Source of the DNA: Kaustia mangrovi
GTDB taxonomy: Bacteria > Pseudomonadota > Alphaproteobacteria > Rhizobiales > Im1
Assembly (NCBI RefSeq): GCF_015482775.1
Contig: NZ_CP058214.1
Span: 3,152,501 to 3,216,500 of the forward strand
Direction: 5' to 3'
Length of the DNA: 64,000 nt
The position numbers and the translations under genes were made by a program. Shown piece by piece: positions 43,957 to 55,615 of this stretch (positions are counted from its first letter, which is position 1; each line of letters starts with the position of its first letter). Under the pieces are notes generated by a model. It did not search any database. It had not been told where the DNA came from and saw nothing but the letters and a program-made list of their open reading frames with translations.

Positions 43957-44712
43957 ATGATGGATACGTTCGAGCTCAACAAGATCGTCGGGGCGGTCCT
44001 GTTTGCCTTGCTCGTGGCCATGGGGCTCGGGGTGGTATCCGATATCGTCTACAACCCGCATATCCCCGACCAGCCGGGCTATGCGCTCACCATCGAACAG
44101 GCCGAGAGCGAGGGCGGCACCGAAGAGGTGAAGGAAGAGGTCCCGCTCGCTGTTCTGCTCAACGAGGCCGATCCCGCCAACGGCGAGAAGCAGGCCAAGA
44201 AATGCGCGACCTGCCACACGTTCGAGAAGGGCGGTCCGAACAAGATCGGTCCGAACCTCTACGATGTGGTCGGTCGTCCCATCGCCTCCCACGAGGGCTT
44301 CTCCTATTCCTCCGCGCTCCAGGCGAAGGCAGAAGAGCTCGGCGACTGGACCTACGAGTCGCTCGACCATTTCGTGGAGAAGCCGCAGGGCTTCGCCCAG
44401 GGCACCAAGATGAGCTTCGCGGGCATCAGGGGCGAGACGGACCGCGCCGACCTGCTCGTCTATCTGCGCTCGCTGTCGGAGAGCCCGGCGCCGCTGCCGG
44501 AAATGCCGGCCGACGATTCCGCCGCCGCGGAAGGCGCCGATGTGGACATGCCGGCCGCAGAGGATGGTGCCGCGGAAGACGGCCAGGAGGCCGCGCCGGC
44601 TGCAGAGGACGGTGCCGCCGAGGGCGGCCAGGAGGCCGCGCCGGCGGCCGGCGACGATGCCGCGCAGGACGGCGCCGAGGATCAGACACCGGCGGAAAAC
44701 AGCAGCGAATAA
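43957..44712 (+). CDS. Membrane-anchored c-type cytochrome (CycM/c552-like)
   Basis: The 251-residue protein has an uncleaved N-terminal anchor (residues ~10-31) and one periplasmic heme domain: 'CATCH' at residues 83-87, and Met in 'GTKMSFAGIRG' as the likely sixth ligand. Anchored cytochromes of this type carry electrons from the bc1 complex to cytochrome oxidase. Residues ~185-251 form an unusual acidic, Ala/Pro-rich tail with two 15-residue repeats. The gene is divergent from kdsB. Confidence 0.92.
   Translation: MMDTFELNKIVGAVLFALLVAMGLGVVSDIVYNPHIPDQPGYALTIEQAESEGGTEEVKEEVPLAVLLNEADPANGEKQAKKCATCHTFEKGGPNKIGPNLYDVVGRPIASHEGFSYSSALQAKAEELGDWTYESLDHFVEKPQGFAQGTKMSFAGIRGETDRADLLVYLRSLSESPAPLPEMPADDSAAAEGADVDMPAAEDGAAEDGQEAAPAAEDGAAEGGQEAAPAAGDDAAQDGAEDQTPAENSSE
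44554..44643 (+). repeat. 45-bp tandem repeat (two copies) in the cytochrome c tail
   Basis: Units 44554-44598 and 44599-44643 encode two near-identical 15-residue blocks of the type AAEDGAA-(E/D)-GQEAAP; a degenerate third unit follows. The repeat is in frame, so copy-number change would lengthen the acidic tail without a frameshift. Confidence 0.85.
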
Positions 44713-44755
44713 GCCCGCTTGGGGCGCGCGGACGCGCCACGCATTACCAAAATTT

Positions 44756-44782
44756 AACGCCGGCGGCCCTTCCGCCGGCGTT
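44756..44782 (+). terminator. Rho-independent terminator after the cytochrome c gene
   Basis: AACGCCGGCGG (44756-44766) pairs perfectly with 44772-44782 across a 5-nt loop and runs into TTCCTTTTG. It lies 44 bp after the cytochrome stop and separates it from the Yej-type operon. Confidence 0.85.
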
Positions 44783-44884
44783 TCCTTTTGTGGCATAGAC
44801 GAAGTGAGGGAACGGTGTGCGCCGGGTTCGGCGCGGCATGAAGGCTCACCGTATGGGGCATTGCTGGAGGGCAGGTCTGATCCG

Positions 44885-46762
44885 ATGCGCATGACGCGAC
44901 GCAAAGCGCTCTCACTGCTCGGTGCCGGTGCCGGGCTGCCGTTTCTGCCGGTTCCCGGCCTGATGACGCCGGCACGCGCGCAGGCCGGCGGATGGCATCA
45001 CGGCCTTTCGCTGTTCGGCGATCTCAAATACGGGCCGGACTTCAAGCATTTCGATTATGTCGATCCGGACGCCCCGAAGGGCGGGCGCCTGCGCATGGCG
45101 ACCTACCAGCCCTTCGACAGCCTGAATGTCGTGCCGCCACGGGGCTCCGTCGCCCCGGGAGTGGGGCTGATCTACGACTCGCTGATGACATCCTCGCTCG
45201 ACGAGGTGTCCACGGAATACGGCCTCGTGGCAGACGGCGCGGAGATCGCGGACGATATCTCCTGGGTCACCTACCGTCTGCGCGAGGGAGGCCGCTGGCA
45301 CGACGGCGAGCCGATCACGCCGGCGGACGTGCTGTTCTCCTTCGACGCGCTGAAGACGCACCACCCACTCTATCACCACTATTACCAGAACGTGGTGAAG
45401 GCCGAGCAGACCGGCGACCGGGAGGTGACCTTCACCTTCGACCAGACCGGCAATCGCGAGCTGCCCAACATCGTCGGCCAGATCACGGTGCTCCCGAAGC
45501 ACTATTGGGACGGCAAGGATGCCAAGGGCAATCCGCGCGACATCACCAAGACCACGCTCGATGTGCCGCTGGGATCGGGCGCCTACCGCATCAAGCAGGT
45601 CATTCCGGGCCGCACAATCGTCTATGAGCGGGTGCCGGACTATTGGGGCGCGGAGCTGCCCGTCAATATAGGACGGAACAATCTCGACGAGATCCGCTAC
45701 GAGGTCTATCGCGACCTCCAGGTCGCTTTCGAGGCCTTCAAGGCCGACGCGCTCGACTTCTTCGTCGAGGCCACCTCGAAGAACTGGGTCTCCGGCTACG
45801 ACTTCCCGGCGGTGAAGCGCGGCGACGTGGTCCAGGAGGCGTTCCCGCAGATGTCGCGGGCCACGGGCCGGCTGCAGGCCTGGGTGTTCAACCTGCGACG
45901 CAAGAAGTTCCAGGATCGCCGGGTGCGGCGCGCCTTCAATCTCGCGCTCGATTTCGAGACCATGAACGAGACCTTCTTCTATGGCCTCTACGAGCGTATC
46001 GACAGCTATTTCGACGGCACGGAGCTCGCGGCGACGGGCGTGCCGGAGGGGCTCGAACTGGAGATCCTGGAGAAGGTGCGCGACAAGGTGCCCGAAGCGC
46101 TCTTCACCGAGCCCTACGAGAACCCTGTCGGCGGTTCGCCCAAGGCCGTCCGGCGCAATCTGCGCGAGGCGCTCAAGCTGCTCGAGGAGGCCGGCTGGGT
46201 GGTGAAGAACCGCAGGCTCGTGAATGCGGAGACGGGCGAGCCCTTCACCGTGCAGTTCCTGTCCGACGATCCGCGCTCGGAGCGCACTGTGGGCTTCTAC
46301 AAGAAGAACCTGGAGCGGCTCGGCATGGACGTGTCGCTGCGCGTGGTCGATTCCTCGCAGTACCAGAACAGGCTGCGCTCGTTCGATTTCGATATCATCT
46401 CCGTCGTCAAGCTCCAGTCTCTCTCGCCGGGCAACGAGCAGCGCAACTACTGGGGATCGGAGTCCGCCGACGTGCCCGGCTCGGACAACGAGATGGGCAT
46501 CAAGAACCCGGCAGTGGACTACCTGATCGACCGGATCATCTATGCGGAGAACCGCGAGGAGCTGGTCGCGGCGACCCATGCGCTCGACCGGGTGCTCCTG
46601 TGGAACGACTATGTCGTGCCCCAGTGGATTTCCGGCGAGATCTGGACGGCGCGCTGGAACCGCTATTCCCATCCCGATCCGTTGCCGGAATACAGCTTCG
46701 GCTTTCCGTCCATCTGGTGGTACGACAAGGACAAGGCCGCCGCGATCGGTGGCGAGGGATAG
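44885..46762 (+). CDS. YejA-like extracellular solute-binding protein, first copy
   Basis: The 625-residue precursor has a twin-arginine-like signal ('MRMTRRKALSLLGAG', cleavage near 'ARAQA'). The mature part is a large SBP_bac_5 protein with the YejA opening 'HGLSLFGDLKYGPDFKHFDY'. YejA-type proteins bind oligopeptides and, in E. coli, the peptide antibiotic microcin C. A second paralogue follows 13 nt downstream, then the permeases and ATPase, so both probably feed one transporter. Confidence 0.92.
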   Translation: MRMTRRKALSLLGAGAGLPFLPVPGLMTPARAQAGGWHHGLSLFGDLKYGPDFKHFDYVDPDAPKGGRLRMATYQPFDSLNVVPPRGSVAPGVGLIYDSLMTSSLDEVSTEYGLVADGAEIADDISWVTYRLREGGRWHDGEPITPADVLFSFDALKTHHPLYHHYYQNVVKAEQTGDREVTFTFDQTGNRELPNIVGQITVLPKHYWDGKDAKGNPRDITKTTLDVPLGSGAYRIKQVIPGRTIVYERVPDYWGAELPVNIGRNNLDEIRYEVYRDLQVAFEAFKADALDFFVEATSKNWVSGYDFPAVKRGDVVQEAFPQMSRATGRLQAWVFNLRRKKFQDRRVRRAFNLALDFETMNETFFYGLYERIDSYFDGTELAATGVPEGLELEILEKVRDKVPEALFTEPYENPVGGSPKAVRRNLREALKLLEEAGWVVKNRRLVNAETGEPFTVQFLSDDPRSERTVGFYKKNLERLGMDVSLRVVDSSQYQNRLRSFDFDIISVVKLQSLSPGNEQRNYWGSESADVPGSDNEMGIKNPAVDYLIDRIIYAENREELVAATHALDRVLLWNDYVVPQWISGEIWTARWNRYSHPDPLPEYSFGFPSIWWYDKDKAAAIGGEG

Positions 46763-46775
46763 GGACCTTGAGGCG

Positions 46776-48647
46776 ATGAGCGGACCGTCCGTCACCCGGC
46801 GATGCGTGCTCAAGGGCACGGGCGCCCTGGCCGCGTTGCCCGTCTTGCCCCGGATGGCAGACGCGGCCGGCGAGGACCGCCACGGCCTGTCGGCCTTCGG
46901 CGACCTGAAATATCCGCCGGACTTCGCCCATTTCGACTATGTGAACCCCGACGCGCCGAAGGGCGGCGTGCTCTCCACCGTGCCGTCGAGCTGGGGCTGG
47001 AACCAGAGCCCGCTCACCTTCAACACGCTCAACACGCTCGTCCTGAAGGGCGACGCGCCGGTCGGGCTCGATATCATCTATGACAGCCTGATGACGCGCG
47101 CGACCGACGAGCCGGACGCGGTCTACGGCCTCGTCGCGCGGAGCGTGCGGATCTCCGGCGACGGCAATCTCTACACCTTCCTTCTGCGCCCGGAGGCGCG
47201 GTTCCACGACGGATCGCCGCTGACCGCCGACGATGTCGTCTTCTCGCTCCTGACGCTCAAGGAGAAGGGCCATCCCGCCGTCAGCCAGTCGATCCGCGAC
47301 ATGGTGGAGGTCTCCCGCGATGGCGACCGCGCCGTGACCGTGCGTCTGGCCGACGACCACAGCCGCGGCCTTCCCATGCTCGTCGCCTCCCTGCCCATCG
47401 TGTCGCGCGCCTGGTACGAGACGCGCGATTTCGCCGCCAGCACGCTGGAGCGGCCGCTGGCGAGCGGGCCCTACAAGGTGGGCGCCTTCGAGCCCGGGCG
47501 CTTTATCGAGTACAAGCGCGCGGGCAATTACTGGGCCCGCGACCTGCCGGTCAATCGCGGGCGGTACAATTTCGACATCTACCGCGTGGAGTTCTTCCGC
47601 GACCGGGACGTGGCGTTCGAGGCTTTCAAGGCCAAGACCTATCTCCTGCGCGAGGAGTTCTCGTCGAAGAGCTGGGCGACGCAATACGATTTTCCCGCGA
47701 TCGCCGACGGCCGGGTCGTGCAAGACACCATTCCCGACAACCGCCCTTCCGGCGCGCAGGGCTATTTCCTGAATACCCGCCGCCCGCAATTCTCCGACCG
47801 GCGGGTGCGCGAGGCGCTCATCTACGCCTTCGATTTCGAATGGGCCAATGAGAACCTGTTCTACGGGCTCTACAAGCGGACCCATTCCTTCTTCCAGAAC
47901 TCCGACATGATGGCGCAGGGCGAGCCCGGCGAAGCGGAGCTTGCGCTGCTCGAGCCCTATCGCGGCCAGGTGCCGGACGAGGTGTTCGGCGAGCCCTTCT
48001 CCCCGCCCGTCACCGACGGGTCGGGCCGCGACCGCGGCTCCCTGCGCCACGCCAAGAGGCTGCTTCAGGAGGCGGGCTGGACGGTCAGCGACGGCGCCTT
48101 GCGCAATGCGGCGGGCGAGCCCTTCACGATCGAGTTCCTGGAGGACGATCCGAGCTTCGAGCGCGTGACCATGCCCTATGTGCGGCGGCTGGAGCGGCTC
48201 GGCATCCAGGCGCGCATCCGCACGGTCGATCCCGCCCAGTTCCAGTCGCGCCTGAAGGATTTCGACTACGACGTCGTCGTCAGGCGCTATGCCATGCCGC
48301 AGACGCCCGACGAGGGCATCAAGAGGTTCTGGAGCTCCGCCGACGCCGACGTGCCGGGCAGCGACAATCTCTCCGGCATCAAGGATCCGGTGGTCGACGC
48401 GCTGACGGAGACCATGATCCGCGCCAAGACCCGCGAGGAGATGGTCGCCGCCGCCCGCGCGCTCGACCGCGTGCTGCGCGCGGGCCGGTACTGGGTGCCG
48501 CACTGGTACAAGGGCACGCATACGCTGGCCTATTGGGATGCGTTCGAGAGGCCTGAGACCAAGCCGGCCTACGAGCGCGGCATCGTGACCACCTGGTGGT
48601 CGCGCACCGGCGGCGACGCGGCGGGCGACGGGGGCGCGCGCGGATGA
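46776..48647 (+). CDS. YejA-like extracellular solute-binding protein, second copy
   Basis: The 623-residue protein is a clear paralogue of the preceding one ('[20 protein letters not shown]' against 'HGLSLFGDLKYGPDFKHFDY') and also has a twin-arginine-like signal ('[16 protein letters not shown]'). The two differ widely in the rest of the chain, so they probably bind different peptides. Its stop overlaps the yejB start (ATGA at 48644-48647). Confidence 0.92.
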   Translation: MSGPSVTRRCVLKGTGALAALPVLPRMADAAGEDRHGLSAFGDLKYPPDFAHFDYVNPDAPKGGVLSTVPSSWGWNQSPLTFNTLNTLVLKGDAPVGLDIIYDSLMTRATDEPDAVYGLVARSVRISGDGNLYTFLLRPEARFHDGSPLTADDVVFSLLTLKEKGHPAVSQSIRDMVEVSRDGDRAVTVRLADDHSRGLPMLVASLPIVSRAWYETRDFAASTLERPLASGPYKVGAFEPGRFIEYKRAGNYWARDLPVNRGRYNFDIYRVEFFRDRDVAFEAFKAKTYLLREEFSSKSWATQYDFPAIADGRVVQDTIPDNRPSGAQGYFLNTRRPQFSDRRVREALIYAFDFEWANENLFYGLYKRTHSFFQNSDMMAQGEPGEAELALLEPYRGQVPDEVFGEPFSPPVTDGSGRDRGSLRHAKRLLQEAGWTVSDGALRNAAGEPFTIEFLEDDPSFERVTMPYVRRLERLGIQARIRTVDPAQFQSRLKDFDYDVVVRRYAMPQTPDEGIKRFWSSADADVPGSDNLSGIKDPVVDALTETMIRAKTREEMVAAARALDRVLRAGRYWVPHWYKGTHTLAYWDAFERPETKPAYERGIVTTWWSRTGGDAAGDGGARG

Positions 48648-49759
48648 CGGCCTATATCGTCAGGCGCCTCCTGCTCATGGTGCCCACCATTCTGGGTATC
48701 ATGCTTATCAGCTTCGTTATCGTGCAGTTCGCGCCGGGCGGTCCGGTGGAACGCGTGCTGGCCCAGATCTCCGGGTCCGATGTCGCAGCGACCGCACGCA
48801 TCTCCGGCGGCACGGGCGGCGACGGGGGCGGTGGCGGCGGTGTCAGCAGCTCCGGCGGCGGCGAGAGCATCACGTCGAAATACCGCGGGGCGCGCGGCCT
48901 CGATCCGGAATTCATCCGCCAGCTCGAAGAGCAGTTCGGCTTCGACAAGCCGGCGCATGAGCGCTTCCTGCTGATGCTGAAGAACTTCATCACCTTCGAT
49001 TTCGGCCAGAGCTATTTCCGCGACATATCGGTGATCGACCTCATACTGGAGAAGATGCCGGTCTCGGTGTCGCTCGGCCTGTGGATGACCGTCCTGTCCT
49101 ACATGATCTCCATCCCGCTCGGCATCGCCAAGGCGATGCACGACGGCACGCGCTTCGATGTATGGACCAGCGCGGTGGTGATCGTGGGCTACGCGATCCC
49201 GGGCTTCCTGTTCGCTGTGCTGCTGATCGTGCTGTTCGCCGGGGGCTCGTTCTTCGATATCTTCCCCTTGCGCGGCCTCGTCTCCGACAACTGGGACAGC
49301 CTCGCCTGGTACGACAAGATCCTCGACTATCTCTGGCACCTCGTGCTGCCCATCGCCGCGCTCGCCATCGGCGCCTTCGCGACGACGACGCTGTTGACCA
49401 AGAACTCCTTCCTCGACGAGATCCGCAAGCAATATGTGATGACCGCGCGCGCCAAGGGGCTGACCGAGCGCCAGGTGCTCTACGGCCATGTCTTCCGCAA
49501 CGCCATGCTGATCATCATCGCGGGCTTTCCGGGCGCCTTCATCTCGGCCTTCTTCACGGGCTCGCTGCTGATCGAGACGATCTTCTCGCTCGACGGGCTG
49601 GGGCTGCTCTCGTTTGAGTCCATCGTCAACCGCGACTATCCGGTCGTCTTCGCCACGCTCTACATCTTCAGCCTGCTCGGGCTGGTGGTGAACCTCATCT
49701 CCGACCTCACCTATACTTGGGTCGATCCGCGCATCGACTTCGAGACGCGCGAGGTGTGA
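48644..49759 (+). CDS. yejB: Microcin C/oligopeptide ABC permease YejB
   Basis: The 371-residue inner-membrane permease begins '[21 protein letters not shown]'-like (first helix residues ~5-30). As in YejB, the periplasmic loop after helix 1 is long; here it holds a glycine/serine-rich stretch at residues ~58-82 ('[19 protein letters not shown]') that looks like a flexible insertion. The EAA loop is near '[21 protein letters not shown]'. It is coupled to its neighbours in the operon. Confidence 0.92.
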   Translation: MTAYIVRRLLLMVPTILGIMLISFVIVQFAPGGPVERVLAQISGSDVAATARISGGTGGDGGGGGGVSSSGGGESITSKYRGARGLDPEFIRQLEEQFGFDKPAHERFLLMLKNFITFDFGQSYFRDISVIDLILEKMPVSVSLGLWMTVLSYMISIPLGIAKAMHDGTRFDVWTSAVVIVGYAIPGFLFAVLLIVLFAGGSFFDIFPLRGLVSDNWDSLAWYDKILDYLWHLVLPIAALAIGAFATTTLLTKNSFLDEIRKQYVMTARAKGLTERQVLYGHVFRNAMLIIIAGFPGAFISAFFTGSLLIETIFSLDGLGLLSFESIVNRDYPVVFATLYIFSLLGLVVNLISDLTYTWVDPRIDFETREV

Positions 49760-49763
49760 GGCG

Positions 49764-50878
49764 ATGGAGGCACGCAAGGACAGGCCCGAAGATCACGAGG
49801 GCGCGCTCGCGGCAGGCTCCGCCGAAGCGCTTCATGCCACGCCCGAACGCACCGGCTGGCTCTCCCCGATCAACCAGCGCCGGCTGGATAATTTCAAGGC
49901 CAACCGGCGCGGCTACTGGTCCTTCTGGATCTTCCTCGTCCTGTTCCTGGTGACGCTGTTTGCGGAGTTCATCGCCAATGACCGCCCGCTCCTGGTGGAA
50001 TATGGCGGCGAGTACTATTTCCCGATCTTCGAGGCCTATCCCGAGACCGTCTTCGGCGGCGATTTCGAAACGGAAGCGGACTATCGCGATCCCTTCGTCC
50101 AGGACCTCATCCAGGAGGATGGCGGCTGGATCGTCTGGCCGCTCATCCCCTACAGCTACGACACGATCAATCTGGACCTGCCGGTGCCCGCGCCCGCGCC
50201 GCCCTCGGCGGAGAACTGGCTGGGCACGGACGATCAGGGCCGCGACGTGGTGGCGCGCGTCATCTACGGCTTCCGCATATCGGTCCTGTTCGGGCTGACG
50301 CTGACCGTCGTCTCCTCCTTCATCGGCGTGGTGGCCGGTGCCGTGCAGGGCTATTTCGGCGGCTGGACGGATCTCATCTTCCAGCGCGTCATCGAGATCT
50401 GGACATCGATCCCGGCGCTCTATCTCCTGATCATCATCGCCTCGGTGATCGAGCCGAATTTCTGGATCCTGCTCGGCATCCTGCTGCTGTTCTCCTGGGT
50501 CGCGCTTGTCGGCGTGGTCAGGGCGGAGTTCCTGCGCGGGCGCAATCTGGAGTTCGTCACGGCCGCGCGCGCCATGGGCCATACCAATCTCGTCATCATG
50601 TTCCGCCACCTCCTGCCCAACGCCATGGTGGCCACCCTCACTTTCATGCCGTTCATCCTCAACGGTTCGATCACCACGCTCACCTCGCTCGACTTCCTGG
50701 GCTTCGGCCTGCCGCCGGGCTCGCCCTCGCTCGGCGAGCTTCTGGCGCAGGGCAAGGCGAACCTGCAGGCGCCGTGGCTCGGCATTTCGGGCTTCGTCGT
50801 GATCGCGCTGATGCTGAGCCTGCTGATCTTCATCGGCGAGGCCGTGCGCGACGCCTTCGATCCGAGGAAGACCTACCA

Positions 50879-50882
<4 letters not shown>
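49764..50882 (+). CDS. yejE: Microcin C/oligopeptide ABC permease YejE
   Basis: The 372-residue permease has an N-terminal cytoplasmic segment ('PINQRRLDNFKANRRGYWS') typical of YejE, a long first periplasmic loop, 'NWLGTDDQGRDVVARVIYG' and the EAA loop 'FVTAARAMGHTNLVIMFRH'. It pairs with YejB to form the pore. It starts 4 nt after the yejB stop and its own stop overlaps yejF (ATGA). Confidence 0.93.
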
Positions 50883-52519
<1,637 letters not shown>

Positions 52520-52649
52520 CGGGGTTTGGGGGGAACCGGCACCGGTCCGCGTCCCCGCCCGCCTTGCAATTCGGCCCGGGCCATGCTTGGAGAGGGGCGG
52601 GCGTCCGCCCGGTCCACTCCCGATTCCCGTTCCCGACTGCGAGGCAGCG

Positions 52650-53591
52650 ATGGCGATCCTCTATCTGATCAGCGGCTGGCAGACCGATCACTGGGTGTCC
52701 GCGATGCGCGAGCTCGCGCCGGAGCGCGACGTGCGCCTGTGGCCCGATGCCGGCGCGCTGTCGGAGATCGATTATGTGCTCGCCTGGAAGCCGCTGACAG
52801 GCGTGTTCAAGACACTGCCGAACCTCAAGGCGATCTTCTCGCTCGGCGCCGGCGTCGACGCCATCATGGCCGATCCGGACCTGCCGGGCGTCCCCGTGGC
52901 GCGCATCGTCGATCCCGATCTCACCATGCGCATGACGGAATATGTCGTGCTGCATGTGCTGATGCATCACCGCCAGCAGCGCAGATACGATGCGGTCCAG
53001 GCGCGCCGGGAATGGCGGCCGCTCGACCAGCCGCCGGCAAACGCGGTGCGCGTCGGCATCATGGGACTCGGCGCGCTTGGCCGTGACGCTGCGGAAAAAC
53101 TGCGCGATCTGGGCTTCGACGTCGCCGGCTGGAGCCGCTCGCCGAAGCGTGTGGAGGGGGTGGCCTGCTTTGCCGGGGATGACGGGCTTAAGCCCTTCCT
53201 CGCCCGCACCGACATCCTTGTCTGCCTCCTGCCGCATACGCCGGAAACGGAGGGGCTGATCGACCGTAAGCTCATTGCGGGCCTCGCGCGCGACGGCGCG
53301 ATCGAGGGGCCGGCGCTCATCAACGCCGCGCGCGGCAAGCTGCAGGTGGAGGCCGATATCCTCGCAGCCCTCGACGACGGCACGCTCGCCCATGCCACGC
53401 TCGACGTCTTCGAGACCGAGCCGCTGCCGCAGGAAAGCCCGTTCTGGACCCATCCGCGCGTGACGCTCACACCCCATGTGGCCAGCGATTCCGATCCGCT
53501 CTCGCTCACCCGCAATATCCTCGCCCAGATCGAGCGCTTCGAGGCCGGCCAGCCTCTGGAGAACCTCGTGGACCGCAACCGGGGCTATTGA
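52650..53591 (+). CDS. ghrA: Glyoxylate/hydroxypyruvate reductase A-like dehydrogenase
   Basis: The 313-residue D-2-hydroxyacid dehydrogenase begins 'MAILYLISGWQTDHW', resembles GhrA throughout and has the NAD(P) fold 'VGIMGLGALGRDAAEKL' near residue 135. Catalytic Arg is in 'LINAARGKLQVE', with Glu in 'DVFETEPLPQESPFW' and His in 'VTLTPHVASDSDP'. It reduces glyoxylate or hydroxypyruvate in the cytoplasm. It lies 130 bp after yejF and is probably separate. Confidence 0.92.
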   Translation: MAILYLISGWQTDHWVSAMRELAPERDVRLWPDAGALSEIDYVLAWKPLTGVFKTLPNLKAIFSLGAGVDAIMADPDLPGVPVARIVDPDLTMRMTEYVVLHVLMHHRQQRRYDAVQARREWRPLDQPPANAVRVGIMGLGALGRDAAEKLRDLGFDVAGWSRSPKRVEGVACFAGDDGLKPFLARTDILVCLLPHTPETEGLIDRKLIAGLARDGAIEGPALINAARGKLQVEADILAALDDGTLAHATLDVFETEPLPQESPFWTHPRVTLTPHVASDSDPLSLTRNILAQIERFEAGQPLENLVDRNRGY

Positions 53592-53627
53592 CGCCCACGG
53601 GCGGAAGGCGGGGCAAGGGGTGAGGGA

Positions 53628-54086
53628 CTACGCGATCCTGTCCGGCAGGCCGCGCCCGTTATTCCACCACCGGTTCGGATTGTCGCTCCCCGGATTGTAG
53701 GCTGCCCGGCTCGCCCAGTCCTCGCGCAGAAAGATGACCGGCTCCTCGTAGTGGTGGACATGGAGGATCGCGTCCATGACCGCTTCCAGGACGGAGAGGT
53801 CGCGTTCGATGGAGATCTTCAGCTCCACCATCGGGTAGGTTTCCGTGCTGCCCGCCTCGAAGCCGCCGACATGCGTCGTCGTGGTCGAGCCTGGCTCGGG
53901 CTGCGATGTCTCCTTGCCGAGCGCGGAGATGCTCGCATTGCGCTGGTAGCGCCCGAAGGAAAGCGGGTGCACCTCCATGACCGCATCGAGAATCCGGTCC
54001 GTGTCCTCCGGCAGTGTCTGAATTTCGAGCGTCCAGACGGGAACGAATGTTCCCGATCTTGCCTGATAACCTTCCAGAACGGACAT
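53628..54086 (-). CDS. Unrecognised 152-residue protein behind a LexA box
   Basis: I do not recognise the family. The soluble protein starts at ATG 54086 (AGGGAG upstream) and appears to have two alpha/beta halves: 'VPVWTLEIQTLPEDTDRILDAVMEV' and 'YPMVELKISIERDLSVLEAVMDAILHVHHYEEPVIFLRE' (shown in part). The repeated strand-helix pattern and 'HHYEEP' recall CutA/PII-like and NIF3-type ferredoxin-like folds, where an HPYEEP motif occurs. The C-terminus is Trp/Asn-rich ('NPNRWWNNGRGLPDRI'). The perfect SOS box 20 bp upstream of the start suggests DNA-damage induction. Confidence 0.75.
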   Translation of the reverse strand: MSVLEGYQARSGTFVPVWTLEIQTLPEDTDRILDAVMEVHPLSFGRYQRNASISALGKETSQPEPGSTTTTHVGGFEAGSTETYPMVELKISIERDLSVLEAVMDAILHVHHYEEPVIFLREDWASRAAYNPGSDNPNRWWNNGRGLPDRIA

Positions 54087-54106
54087 GGATAGGCTCCCTG
54101 TAGAAT

Positions 54107-54121
54107 GTTCTCTTTTTGTTC
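54107..54121 (-). promoter_or_regulatory. LexA (SOS) box
   Basis: GTTCTCTTTTTGTTC is a perfect match to the alphaproteobacterial LexA site GTTC-N7-GTTC. On the minus strand it lies between a consensus -35 (TTGACA, 54143-54138) and the start of the unrecognised gene at 54086, covering the expected -10 region, where a repressor would block transcription. Confidence 0.75.
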
Positions 54122-54197
54122 CATTTTCCGCGCGCGCTGTCAAGGCGATGGACGCGGCTATCGCGAAGGGCCGGGCCGGGCAAGCCCGACACGGGCC

Positions 54198-55055
54198 TCA
54201 CTCCGGCACCATGCGGCGGATACCGGTGACATTGCCGTAGAGGCGGGCGATGCGGTCGACGGCCTCGTGCAGCGGCTCGATCACCACCTGCATGTGGTGG
54301 CCGTTGGCGTGAAGAAACCGCTCGCCGTCGACCATCAGGCCGACATGGCCCTTCCAGAAGACGAGATCGCCGCGGTGGAGCGCGGCGAAACCGTGCGCGT
54401 CGACCGGCACGCCGAGGGCGGCCTCCTGCATGTCGCTGTCGCGCGGGCAGGGATGGCCCGCGGCATGGAGCGCGAGCTGGACGAGGCCCGAACAGTCGAC
54501 CCCCGTAAACCCCTTGCCGCCCCACAGATAGGGAACATGGAGCAGCGTTTCCGCGACGGCGACATAGTCCTGCGCATAGTCGCGCAAAGGCCGCACATGG
54601 CGGGCATAGACATAGCGCCCGTCGGCCAGCACGGCGAAGGGGCCCTCGGTGCCGGCAATGGCGAGCCGCGCATTGAGCCCGACACCCGTGACGGGCTGCG
54701 ACTTCACGTCCGGCTGCGGATAGAGGAAGGTGCGAGGCACGCTCACGCGGTGGGTTGCCGGCTGGGCCTCCGGCGCGAGGCTGCCCGCGCGTGCATAGCC
54801 GACATAGCCGTCCTCCTCGATCTGGACCCAGGCCCAGCCGTCGCGCTCGTCGAAGACGCGCACGCGCTCGCCCATCAGCGCCTCGGTCAGGAGCGCGGCG
54901 TCGGGCTCGGGCCTGCGCCTCAGGCCGAGAGCGGGCGCGATGACATGATAGCTCTGGCCCTCCACGAAGCGTTCGGCCGGCACCCGGCCCCGGAGCCAGG
55001 CGGCGGCCAGATCGGGGCGGTAGGGATGGAGGCGCGGATCGGGCGCATTGGTCAT
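54198..55055 (-). CDS. NlpC/P60-family peptidoglycan endopeptidase with SH3 domains
   Basis: The 285-residue protein has bacterial SH3-like regions (residues ~35-95 and ~100-155) followed by an NlpC/P60 domain with catalytic Cys in 'GVDCSGLVQLAL', His in 'FWKGHVGLMV' and a third polar residue near 'FLHANGHHM'. Such enzymes cleave gamma-D-Glu-diaminopimelate bonds in muropeptides. No signal peptide is visible, so it is probably cytoplasmic and used in cell-wall recycling. Its start overlaps the marR stop (ATGA at 55052-55055). Confidence 0.9.
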   Translation of the reverse strand: MTNAPDPRLHPYRPDLAAAWLRGRVPAERFVEGQSYHVIAPALGLRRRPEPDAALLTEALMGERVRVFDERDGWAWVQIEEDGYVGYARAGSLAPEAQPATHRVSVPRTFLYPQPDVKSQPVTGVGLNARLAIAGTEGPFAVLADGRYVYARHVRPLRDYAQDYVAVAETLLHVPYLWGGKGFTGVDCSGLVQLALHAAGHPCPRDSDMQEAALGVPVDAHGFAALHRGDLVFWKGHVGLMVDGERFLHANGHHMQVVIEPLHEAVDRIARLYGNVTGIRRMVPE

Positions 55056-55402
55056 GGCGGCAGTCTCCCGGCACGGTCGGCAATCGAATCGGCGAGGCGC
55101 TCCAGATAGAGCGCGCCCTTGACGGTGCGCTGGACCAGCACGTTGCGCCGGTCCTCCTCGTCGCGCCGGCGGCTGACGAGCTCCAGCCGGCCCATGGAAT
55201 CGAGCGCGCGCGTGATGACGGGCTTCGACACGCCGAGCTTGGCGGCGAGCCCGCGCACCGTATGCGGCGGCGCCTCCAGATAGATGGTGAGCAGGATGGT
55301 CATCTGGCGCACGGAAAGGTCCGGCTCGCCGTCGCGGACGAGATCGAGATTCACATCATGCCACAAGGTCAGCGCCTGCGCCGTCGTCAAGCGCACGGTC
55401 AT
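55052..55402 (-). CDS. MarR-family transcriptional regulator
   Basis: The 116-residue winged-helix protein contains 'VRGLAAKLGVSKPVITRALDSMGRLELV' at residues ~55-82 (recognition helix and wing) and 'RRDEEDRRNVLVQRTVKG', the typical MarR wing. It is short for MarR but complete. It is co-transcribed with the NlpC/P60 gene downstream and may control it. A 213-bp gap before the aminopeptidase gene holds no other gene. Confidence 0.85.
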   Translation of the reverse strand: MTVRLTTAQALTLWHDVNLDLVRDGEPDLSVRQMTILLTIYLEAPPHTVRGLAAKLGVSKPVITRALDSMGRLELVSRRRDEEDRRNVLVQRTVKGALYLERLADSIADRAGRLPP

Positions 55403-55615
55403 CGCACCGCTCCACCTCCCCCGGTCCTCCCAGAGCGGCCTGCGTCCTGTCGGACGCAGACAAGCTGCTCTAGCACTTTGGAAACGATCCGCTGATCCAG
55501 AGCAGACCGTTACGGTCCCGTATCATTTAAACGGCGGGACCCGGCGGGCGCAAGACGCGCGTGCGCTGCACGGCTGGAATCGGGAGCGGGGAGACGGTTC
55601 CGTGCGCGGCCGGCG

